This document shows positions 18,907 to 28,400 of a DNA stretch of 64,000 nucleotides, piece after piece; the stretch's first letter is position 1; every line of letters starts with the position of its first letter. The stretch covers positions 66,688 to 130,687 of the forward strand of contig PBNZ01000024.1 in NCBI GenBank assembly GCA_002723275.1. The letters are read 5' to 3'. Made by a program: the position numbers and the translations under genes. The notes beneath the pieces are model-generated. The model did no database searches. It was not told the DNA's origin and saw only the letters and a list, made by a program, of their open reading frames with translations. The stretch comes from Planctomycetaceae bacterium. Lineage in GTDB: Bacteria; Planctomycetota; Planctomycetia; Pirellulales; Pirellulaceae.

Positions 18907-21900
18907 ATGATGGACAGTGACCCACAAAATGAGGCTCGCATGCGACGGGCTCTCGATGTCATCGATAAATTGCAAACGCGTTTGATGGCTGCTGAGCAAT
19001 CAAGCGGCGAACCGATTGCAATCGTCGGCATGTCCTGTCGCTTCCCTGGTGGCGCTGATAGTCCGGAATCCTTCTGGGAAGGATTGTTGGAGGGACGCGA
19101 TGCGATAAGACCGGTTCCGACTGATCGCTGGGATGCCGATTCGTTTTATGATCCCACGGGCAACGCGCCGGGGAAAACGATTGCACGCGAGGGCGGATTT
19201 ATTGAGGATGTGCATTCTTTTGATGCGGACTTTTTTGGGGTTTCTCCCCGCGAAGCCAAAAAGCTAGACCCCCAACAACGATTGCTTTTGGAAGTCGCCT
19301 GGGAGGCGATGGAACGAGCCGGAATCATCCCACGAGAATTGTCTGGAAAGCAAGTTGGCGTCTTTCTTGGTATCAGCAGTAATGACTATTCGAGGTTACT
19401 CGCGACGCAGTCTCGTGATGGAATTGACGCGTATGATGCTACTGGGAATTCGCTGAGTGTTGCCGCCGGGCGGCTCTCCTATGTTTTCGGGTTTGAGGGC
19501 CCGAGTATGAGCGTTGATACCGCATGTTCATCATCGCTGGTAGCCGTTCACGTCGCATGCCAGAGCCTTCGTAACCGAGAGTGTGACGCTGCCCTGATTG
19601 GGGGCGTCAATCTGATCCTGACGCCCGATCTAAGTATTACCTTCTCGCAGGCGCAAATGTTAGCGCCTGACGGTCGGTGCAAGACGTTTTCCGCTTCAGC
19701 CGACGGATTCGCCCGGGCGGAGGGTTGCGGCGTCCTTGTTGCCAAGCGTCTGTCGGATGCTCGCGCGGCGGGTGATCATGTGCTTGCGGTCATTCGAGGT
19801 TCGGCCGTTAATCAGGATGGTCGGAGTGGAGGACTGACGGTTCCCAATGGACCCGCTCAACAACGCGTGATTCAAGACGCCTTGAAGCGATCGAATGTGC
19901 TCGAATCCCAAATCGACTACATAGAAGCTCACGGTACCGGGACGGAGCTCGGTGATCCCATCGAACTCCAGGCACTCGGGAATGTCTTTTCCATGCGTGC
20001 TTCGTCAGCGTCTCCGCTTTTCGTGGGATCGGTGAAGACGAATCTTGGGCATCTGGAAGCAGCGGCAGGAATTGCAGGACTCATGAAGGTTGTACTTGCC
20101 ATGCAGCATGAGCTGATTCCCCGCCATCTTCACTGTGACAAACTGACGACTCACGTTCCGTGGGATCGGATGCCAGTTCAAGTGGTTCAAGAGCCACGAG
20201 ATTGGCAATCGACGGAACCGCGGATTGCCGGCATCAGTTCGTTCGGATTCAGTGGAACAAACGCGCACGTCATACTAGAGAGTTGCGACCTTGCCGGTGC
20301 CGAACAGCCGTCAGATCAAGGTGACAAAGATGGCTACGCGATTTTGCTGATATCGGCGCGGTCGGATACCAGTCTTCGAATGCTGGCGAGTCGTTATGCG
20401 TCGCACCTTGAAGAAGGTGCCGACTGGCTGGATACCTGTTGGAGTTCTCATCAGTTTCGCTCTCAGTTTGAATCACGATTGGCAATTATATCTGATTCAA
20501 ACAGCGATGCAGCCAAGCAACTTCGTCGTTTTTCGGAACATCAGGTAGTGAACCTGCCTGGTCCGGCAGATGTCCCACCGACTGTCGCTCCGTTGATTGA
20601 GACTGCCCAAGGCTTTTGTCGCGGGGAAAAAGTTGCTTGGCCCGGAATTCCGGGAAATCGAATTCAGCTTCCGACCTATGCATTTAACCGAAAGCGTTTT
20701 TGGGTGGATGCCTCATCCAACGTGGAGGACAAGCCATGTGGCATGGTCGATACACCGATTACCCTGGCTCGTAGCGATATGACCTGTAGTCAAGCCGCTC
20801 CGAGCCTCTTTCGAGCGGAGCGTTGGAAAACTCACTGTTTGTCCGAGACACCCGTTATACCCGCGGTTGGACTGATCGAAATGGTGGTTGAAACGCTTGC
20901 TAAGTCAGGTATCAATCCGTCGGATTGCGTGTTTTCCGATATCCGATTTGCAAGTCCTTTGGTTGTTCGGGATGATCAAGTGGCTCAAGTTATTTGCGAG
21001 CGAAGTGATGACGAGATTCAGGCTGAAGTAGTTTCCTGTTCATCCCCGCCAAACTGGACGACCAATTGCCGATTGGATGCCCGGATTGGAGAGACTCAGC
21101 GCAGTTCTATCGTTCCTCCAAGTTTTGATGAGGTCCAGGATCTTCTTCGAGGTCCACAGGAGGTTCCCGCCGACGCGATTTATAATCGGCTGCGTCAACA
21201 AGGCATTACCTATGGAGATGGTTGGAAGATCGTCGACAGGGCACGCATGGATGGTGGACGCGTGGCTGCGAATCTGGTTCTTGACGAGGCAGACGAGAAT
21301 TTCGAATTTGACCCTCTAGTCCTCGATGCTTGTGTTCAGCTGATCGGTGCTGCATTCGTTGAAGAACAACGGGTTGAAACCTATCTTCCAGCGGGCGTCG
21401 GCAAGATGATTTTTCATCAATCACGGATCAGTGGTGGTCAATTTGTCGCATGTGCCGACGTCACACATGGCGAAGATTGGATTTCAGCCGATTTGCATCT
21501 GTTCGATGCTGACGGCTCTTGCTTGGTTTCGTTTGTTGATTTCGTTATTCGTCCTTTCGATATGCAACGGCTCGCTGCGGGTGTAGGAAAGCAGAAGAGC
21601 ATGGGTAGCACGTCGGTTGATGAGAGCGATCAGCGGGGGGTGTTCGATTGGCTCTACCAGTTGCAATGGGTGCCCGAAAAGCTTCCCCCTTCAGGTTCGA
21701 TTGATCCGTCTCGAATTGTGACGTCGCTCAAGCCAGATTTTCGGAGCAAGCTAAAGGAGCCGATGTCCTTAGAATATCTCGAGGGACTTGGCCAACTGGA
21801 TCAATGGGCGGCTACATTCGCACGCGAGATCGCGAAATCAGTTGATCCCGACGAGGTTATTGAAAGTCAGCGGCATTTGTATTCGCATCTGGTAGATGTA

Positions 21901-24900
21901 GCCGGGAGTCTGTCTGGAGCAAGCCTGGACTGGCCGAGGGACTGTGGGCCGGGAATGGCTCATGAATTCCGAATATTGGAACGATGTGCGAAAAATATTC
22001 CGGCTGTGTTGCGAGGCGAAAAATTACCCCTGGAAGTGTTGTTTCCTGACGGAGACAGCGACGAGTTGAATTGGCTGTATGAATCATCAACCGGTGCGAG
22101 GCTGATGAATTCGCAGGTGCGAGCGGTAGTCGAAGGCATTATGGACTCCGCGTTGCGGCCGTTACGGATCCTTGAGATTGGTGGCGGGACAGGGGGAACA
22201 ACATCCTGCTTGGCTCCCCTGTTTAAAGATTTTGGTGAATATGTTTTTACGGACGTTGCCGCCCTGCTGGTTGATCGAGCGAGTCAGCGGTTTGGAGATA
22301 ATTCGAATTTTAAGTTTTGCCGCCTGGATATTGAGTCTTCGCCGTTGACTCAAGGGTTCGAACGGCATTGTTTTGACGTTGTGTTGGCGGCGAACGTCCT
22401 GCATGCGACCTCTGACCTTGATGGCGTTCTTTCCAATATCCACCAGCTACTCAAGCCGACTGGTCAGCTCGTGATGCTGGAGGGCACTCGCTCATTGCTC
22501 TGGCTTGATTTGATCTTCGGACTGACGGAAGGCTGGTGGTCTTTTGCAGATCCAAGCTCCAACGAGAAAGCAACTGCGACATCGAATTCGGATGAGTCTC
22601 GGCAGCATCCCCTGATGTCCATTCAAAAGTGGGAGTCGCTGCTGAATCGGTCTGGGTACGACGTAGCCACGCTTTCGGACGCGGATCTTCCCCAGGCGGT
22701 ATTCGTTTCTGCAGTTGTCAGGGAAGCTGACAGTGTCTCGGATTCGACCCATCCTGTTTTAATCAAGAATTTAGGGGCTGTACATGCGGAGGTTTTGCGT
22801 GAACAGATCGAACCACATTCCGATCTGCAGCGAATGCTTTTCTTCGCCTCCGAGCCAGATTCAGCTTCTTGCACGGAACAGCTACATCGAGATTTAGGCG
22901 GATTATTGGATTGGGTCCAGAGTTGGGTGGCAAGTGAGTCGTTGCCGACTCAGTTGTTCGTCGTGACCCGAGGAGCGACGGGCCCGAATTGTTATCATCC
23001 CTTGGAAGGCGCACTTCAGGGGATGGCACGGACGATCGAATTGGAATTCCCAGAGTTGCATGTCTGTCGAATTGATCTTGATCCAATCGCTCCAATCGAT
23101 CAGCAGTTGGCGGACATTGCGAATGAGATTAATTCAGGGAGCCATGGAAGTATTCTTTATCGAGACCGTCGACGGTTCGTTGGCCGCATGGCGAGAGTGG
23201 AACCTCATGATCGGCTTCCTTGTCATCCGAATGAACCATTCCGGTTGAAACGAAATGATCAGGGTGCGGGCAATCAGATTGAGTTGGAAGCAATGGTGCG
23301 AAGAGCTCCTGGTGAGGCTGAGGTCGAGATCCAGGTGGAGGCTGCCGGTGCGAATTTTATTGATGCTTTGGATATGGCTGGCCTTCTCCCCTTTGAACGG
23401 GATTGGATAGGTGGCGAATTTGCGGGAACCGTCGTCGCGGTGGGCGGCGACGTCGCCAAATTTCAGATCGGTGATCGCGTCGTTGGACTTGCACCTGGGG
23501 CGTTCGCGTCTCACGTGATTGCGCCAGCAGCTTTAGTCGCTTGCTTGCCAGGAGCAAGTCTTACTGGCCCTCATTCTTTTCCTGAAGCCGCAACCATCCC
23601 GGCCAATGTTCTAACCGCAAAGATGGCCCTGTGTGATATTGGCCGATTGAAAGCTGGGGAACGTGTTCTGATTCATGCGGCTGCCGGGGGTACCGGTTTA
23701 GCTGCAGTCCGCGTGGCGATGGCGCTGGGCGCAGAAGTCTACGCAACCGCCAGTAAAGGAAAATGGCAATATCTAAAGAGCATTGGGGTGCGTAACATCT
23801 TTGACAGTCGTTCATTGTCTTTCGCGGGCGAAGTGATGGATGCCACATCTGGCAAAGGTGTTCACGTTGTCCTCAACTCGTTGACCGGTGAATACGTTGA
23901 CGAAGGCTTGAAGATTCTGGCATGTCGTGGGCGTTTTGTTGAAATTGGAAAACGCGATATTCGTTCCAGCGAACAAGTGCACAAAGTACGGACTGACGTT
24001 GAGTATTACGTTTTCGACTTAATGGCAATTTGCGAATCGATTGTTTCGGGAGACCAAGGAAACGTTTCTGCACCGCGTTCCCTTTTTGATGAACATGCAG
24101 AACTCACTATCACACAGCCTCTGCCTAAAACGGTCTTCCCCATGGAAGAAGCATCCCGGGCAATTCGTTATTTGCAGCGTGCTCATCATATTGGAAAAGT
24201 GGTTTTAGATTTTTCTGAAACTCGTTCGCCGATTGCGAAGAATGCAACTTATTTGATTACGGGAGGACTCGGTGGGCTTGGAATCAAAACTGCCGAATGG
24301 CTAGTGGAGCACGGCGCAGGGCGGATTTTATTATTGGGGCGTAGCATTCCAGAGCCGATTCCAGAGCCGCTCCGTCAATTAATGCAGCAGGCCGATACCG
24401 ACATTGAATTGCTTGCATGTGACGTCACCGATTTTGAGCAGCTCCGTAGAGCGATTGAAATTGCCAACTCGAATGGTTTATTGAGGGGGATAGTCCACGC
24501 AGCTGGTGTCCTTCACGATGGGATGCTCAGGCAATTGACATGGTCGGACATGTTCAAAGTCTTGGGACCGAAGGTGCTTGGAGCGCAGCATTTACACCAA
24601 CTGACAATTGGGCTCTCCCTTGACTTTTTTGTGCTCTATTCGTCGGCCGCCTCCTTGATCGGGTCTGCCGGACAGGCCAGCCATGTCTCCGCGAATGCCT
24701 ATCTTGATTCTCTGGCCCATCATCGACGTTGCCTCGGTCTGCCAGCTCAAACAATTAATTGGGGACCATGGTCTGAAGTGGGATCGGCGGCAAGTGAAAA
24801 AACACGCTCCCATCTTGAGCTGCACGGTATCGGGATCATTAATCCTGATGCTGGTTTGGCTGCCTTAGATCGAATTATGCAATGTCCGGATTTGACACAG

Positions 24901-25464
24901 GTGGGGGTTGTCCCGGTGGACTGGTCCCAAATGGCACGTCATGTGCCTGCGAGCGATAGGTTGCTCGTCGACCTCCTTCCGAAATCACAAGATGTTGAGC
25001 GTGCCTCAACTAAGAAGCTGACTGAAGGTGAATGGAGAAAACAGCTGCGAGATCTACCTAGCGGTGCGAGGGAAGCCGCTCTTGTTTCTATGCTGCAACA
25101 CGAACTGGGGCGTGTGCTCGGTTTTTCAAGTAATGAACTACCAGCGATCGACCGTGGCATCTTCGATTTGGGAATTGATTCTTTGATGAGTGTCGAATTA
25201 AAAAATCGATTGGTTCGGAATCTTGGAGTCGAAATCCCCTCAACGTTGTTGTTTCAATATCCGACTATTTCTGCACTCGCACCGAAATTGATCGAATCCA
25301 TGGAGAATCGAGAGCAGGAACAATCGCCCCATGAAGAATCCCAATCGCCACGGGTCTCATTGAATCGATCGGCTGTTGATCGGATTCCACTGGAGGATCG
25401 TAAAGAGGTCGAGTCTGAATTGGAGGCTCTTGAGCGGCTCTTGGGAGATCACGAGAAACCCTAA
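18907..25464 (+). CDS. AT-less polyketide synthase (KS-DH-MT-ER-KR-ACP)
   Basis: This 2185-residue second PKS module begins 18 bp after the first, in the same operon. A charged N-terminal helix (residues 5-35) looks like a class of docking coiled coil. The KS has DTACSSS near 205 and EAHGTGTELGDP. Residues 475-540 still carry the usual KS-to-AT linker (LLISARSDTSLRMLASRYA). The sequence then passes straight to the post-AT linker (LPTYAFNRKRFW, about 590), so the AT is missing. The DH has His near 644, but the motif Gly is Glu (HCLSETPVIP); the second motif DACVQ is intact. The methyltransferase has LEIGGGTGGTT near 1090. The ER (about 1458-1775) has IHAAAGGTGLAAVRVA. The KR (about 1778-2015) has GGLGGLG and GQASHVSAN, with His for Tyr. 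The ACP has GIDSL near 2089. There is no thioesterase, consistent with hand-over to an NRPS. The C-terminal acidic helix may dock to the next protein. Confidence 0.95.
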   Translation: MMDSDPQNEARMRRALDVIDKLQTRLMAAEQSSGEPIAIVGMSCRFPGGADSPESFWEGLLEGRDAIRPVPTDRWDADSFYDPTGNAPGKTIAREGGFIEDVHSFDADFFGVSPREAKKLDPQQRLLLEVAWEAMERAGIIPRELSGKQVGVFLGISSNDYSRLLATQSRDGIDAYDATGNSLSVAAGRLSYVFGFEGPSMSVDTACSSSLVAVHVACQSLRNRECDAALIGGVNLILTPDLSITFSQAQMLAPDGRCKTFSASADGFARAEGCGVLVAKRLSDARAAGDHVLAVIRGSAVNQDGRSGGLTVPNGPAQQRVIQDALKRSNVLESQIDYIEAHGTGTELGDPIELQALGNVFSMRASSASPLFVGSVKTNLGHLEAAAGIAGLMKVVLAMQHELIPRHLHCDKLTTHVPWDRMPVQVVQEPRDWQSTEPRIAGISSFGFSGTNAHVILESCDLAGAEQPSDQGDKDGYAILLISARSDTSLRMLASRYASHLEEGADWLDTCWSSHQFRSQFESRLAIISDSNSDAAKQLRRFSEHQVVNLPGPADVPPTVAPLIETAQGFCRGEKVAWPGIPGNRIQLPTYAFNRKRFWVDASSNVEDKPCGMVDTPITLARSDMTCSQAAPSLFRAERWKTHCLSETPVIPAVGLIEMVVETLAKSGINPSDCVFSDIRFASPLVVRDDQVAQVICERSDDEIQAEVVSCSSPPNWTTNCRLDARIGETQRSSIVPPSFDEVQDLLRGPQEVPADAIYNRLRQQGITYGDGWKIVDRARMDGGRVAANLVLDEADENFEFDPLVLDACVQLIGAAFVEEQRVETYLPAGVGKMIFHQSRISGGQFVACADVTHGEDWISADLHLFDADGSCLVSFVDFVIRPFDMQRLAAGVGKQKSMGSTSVDESDQRGVFDWLYQLQWVPEKLPPSGSIDPSRIVTSLKPDFRSKLKEPMSLEYLEGLGQLDQWAATFAREIAKSVDPDEVIESQRHLYSHLVDVAGSLSGASLDWPRDCGPGMAHEFRILERCAKNIPAVLRGEKLPLEVLFPDGDSDELNWLYESSTGARLMNSQVRAVVEGIMDSALRPLRILEIGGGTGGTTSCLAPLFKDFGEYVFTDVAALLVDRASQRFGDNSNFKFCRLDIESSPLTQGFERHCFDVVLAANVLHATSDLDGVLSNIHQLLKPTGQLVMLEGTRSLLWLDLIFGLTEGWWSFADPSSNEKATATSNSDESRQHPLMSIQKWESLLNRSGYDVATLSDADLPQAVFVSAVVREADSVSDSTHPVLIKNLGAVHAEVLREQIEPHSDLQRMLFFASEPDSASCTEQLHRDLGGLLDWVQSWVASESLPTQLFVVTRGATGPNCYHPLEGALQGMARTIELEFPELHVCRIDLDPIAPIDQQLADIANEINSGSHGSILYRDRRRFVGRMARVEPHDRLPCHPNEPFRLKRNDQGAGNQIELEAMVRRAPGEAEVEIQVEAAGANFIDALDMAGLLPFERDWIGGEFAGTVVAVGGDVAKFQIGDRVVGLAPGAFASHVIAPAALVACLPGASLTGPHSFPEAATIPANVLTAKMALCDIGRLKAGERVLIHAAAGGTGLAAVRVAMALGAEVYATASKGKWQYLKSIGVRNIFDSRSLSFAGEVMDATSGKGVHVVLNSLTGEYVDEGLKILACRGRFVEIGKRDIRSSEQVHKVRTDVEYYVFDLMAICESIVSGDQGNVSAPRSLFDEHAELTITQPLPKTVFPMEEASRAIRYLQRAHHIGKVVLDFSETRSPIAKNATYLITGGLGGLGIKTAEWLVEHGAGRILLLGRSIPEPIPEPLRQLMQQADTDIELLACDVTDFEQLRRAIEIANSNGLLRGIVHAAGVLHDGMLRQLTWSDMFKVLGPKVLGAQHLHQLTIGLSLDFFVLYSSAASLIGSAGQASHVSANAYLDSLAHHRRCLGLPAQTINWGPWSEVGSAASEKTRSHLELHGIGIINPDAGLAALDRIMQCPDLTQVGVVPVDWSQMARHVPASDRLLVDLLPKSQDVERASTKKLTEGEWRKQLRDLPSGAREAALVSMLQHELGRVLGFSSNELPAIDRGIFDLGIDSLMSVELKNRLVRNLGVEIPSTLLFQYPTISALAPKLIESMENREQEQSPHEESQSPRVSLNRSAVDRIPLEDRKEVESELEALERLLGDHEKP

Positions 25465-25467
25465 GGC

Positions 25468-28400
25468 TTAGTTACCGTCGGATGTTCCGGAAATGGGAAG
25501 CACATTATTATGTGGATTGCGATCCGGCAGCATGAGGTAGGAATCGACGCCAAAGCGAGTTGGCTTGTGATCAAGAAACCATTCAACGGTAGAACGGCCA
25601 CTTTTTAGTGACTTCAGTCGTGATTCGATTAAATCATCCTCCGCAAAGCCATGCCCACGGAAGGCATGCAGCCAGACGGGAGTGTCGAGCGGAACCTCCG
25701 TCTCAAGACCTTCGCCGGAAGTGATGAATTTCGCAGCATCAATTTCCGCAGTAAGTTTCCATCGACCATCTGAAGTGGGCTCGCAATTCGCTGCGATGAC
25801 CTCTAGCCGCCACGTTGTAACCCGCTCAAAAATGTCGGCTATTTGAGCGTGGAAATTTTCGTCGACTGAATTTTTTAGGTGCTCCAAGAAATCACGCGAT
25901 GTTGGGTATGGCGCAGAACGATGTCTCCAAGTCTCCAAGAATTCAGCGAAGATTGATTCAAGGTTTTCAACGCCGATCAGGCTGGCTAAGTACACCATCA
26001 GAATGGCCCCTTTTCTTCGGAGAATGGTCGAGTCCTTGATCTCCTCTGAAAAGGCTGCTTCTTCGTCTGCCATTGAGCTGCGGCTGCGAAATAATTCCAT
26101 CGTGTCTTGTAAACGCAAACGGCGATCAACCTCGGGTTCGCGTTGCTGATGCAAATAGAGTGCTGCCGACCAATACGGTAAACCGGCATGCAAGATTTTT
26201 GCTCCCGGAGTATTGGCTGGAATGATCTGGTCCCCAAACCATGACATACCCATTAAGTGGGCGGACATTTGGGCCAAGTCTTGACCGCGACTAACACTCA
26301 AATCTGATTTCCATCCAAGGATCTCTGTCGCAAATGCCAGACCGGAGCGGGCGCCCATCCCGTCATAGTGAAGCGATTGCTCTGCCATTTGAAACGTATC
26401 AAAAGGAGCCGGGCCATATCGGGATACGAAATGAGCCATGGCGGCGTGCAGTTGATGGCCGAATTCGTTGATGACAAAGGTGTGGCGAGGATCATAAACC
26501 ATCGTAACCTCAGGGAGGTCGTCTCGCTGAAATCGTTGCTCCACATAACGCCCGGTTAGGATGACGCTCCAACCGCGATTCCTTTTATCCATCACAAAAT
26601 GGAAAGCCTGACGACCGTTTTCCTCCGTCCAGCGACGCACGAGTTTTCCAGCGTGCAACACGGTTTGGTCCGCGTCCGTTCGAATCGTCATGTCAACGTT
26701 GTCGACCCAACCTAGATGTGCGGTTGAATGTGCTTCGTTTTTTCCAGCTTCAAAGGGTGGAGGTCTCCATGCCTCCCTTAATCCGTATTTTCGCCGTTTC
26801 CATCTCGGTTTGTGTTCAATTCGATCTGAATATCCAACGGCGGGCATCAGCTGCAAATTTAAAAGTGAGCTTCCATTGCCGATGAGTTCCACAGGCAACA
26901 CCTCAGGAGTCCCGTCATTTTTAGCGTGAACTGAGAATCCTTCAGGGGGAGCGTGCGAGGTAACAAACTCCAATTGAATTTGCTCGTTCGGGCGTAATTC
27001 CTTGGCCAGGCGAAATTCAGTTGCATTGAGTTCGGGAGTGACGGATTCGATGGTCGCGTCTGAACTCAGCGCTAAATTTTCAACGACGAGTCCGGGTTCC
27101 GCCAGCACTAAAAGTCGATCAATATTCCGTTGGGATTGATTTTCCAGTGTTTGAGTTCCGCGGAAATGCCAACGTCGTTGACTCGGGTATAGATCAAGCT
27201 CACCCTGAATCGAGACAAGTTTCGGCTGTGGTACGCCTCGCCATTTCGCGGCAAATTGTTTTTCGATTTTCGCCATGTGCTGATCGGGATTTACGGGCGG
27301 CCATGGTGCATTCCAGGTGGACTGTGCCCAGACTTGAATTCCGACGCAGATGAAGGCAGCAATAAGTCCAGAAAGAGACAAAAGGAATTTGGGGCGTCGA
27401 ATGGCACCACGCAACAAAGTTAATCTGGACGGTGGATAGAGTCCTCTGGCATAGCATCCTAAGGCTATCATCCACACGATGGCAGTTCCAAGAGACCAAT
27501 AGAGAACTAGCCAAGCGTGTGCACGTCCAAAGTGACCGTATCCATCCATGAGAGAGTACCAGAAAAAACTCACCCGTCCGAATCGATAAATCGGGTGATA
27601 GAAACCGATCGCGTCGAGCATGATTTCTGATGCGAAAATTAATAACACGATGCACATGGCAACGTACCGTTGTCGAAGGATGACGTTTGCGCCAATTGCG
27701 ATGACAGCAAACCAGAGGTAGTAAGGTGCCTTGAACAGGAAGACATCAACGAAGTAGAGCGGCAACTCGAATTGGTAATAGCCCTTGGCAAGTTGGTAGA
27801 TCAGGTTCACACCGATGGCGATCAACCAGAATACGAACACCACAAACATGAGCACCAGGGTCTTTGATGTGAGTCGGGCTGTATCGCTTGTCGGAAGCGA
27901 CTCGACGAGCTCGCTCACATGATGTGATTGCTCTCGCCAGATAATATCTGTTGCGGTGATGACGATCACCGCTAGAAGTGCTTTGTCGAAATAAAAGCCT
28001 GTATTGTGGAGTAAGAGATCAGTGCTAGGCAGGGAGAACTGATGAGTTACGGCACTTGCGGCGCTCCACCAAAGGGAAAACGCTGCAATCAAAAGCAACA
28101 GCCGGAGGCCAGGTGTGCGACTTACGCAACGCAATTCCCAGCAGAACATTTGTTGGACCTGACGGCCGAATGATGGTGGACCGATCGTTCGTGGCAAAGA
28201 CGATACGATGTCGGACACTTCGGGCCGAGCCCGTGAGGCTCTTCTTCGTTTCCAACTTCGATTACGGTTTGCGTTTACGTATATGGGAAGCGACCAAACT
28301 CCAAGTGCGATAAAAATCGAGCCTATTCCGCACCAGATCATTCGGTTGATCACGATCAGGCCGACGAATGGTGGGAACTCAGTATTCTTTTGGAGAATTG

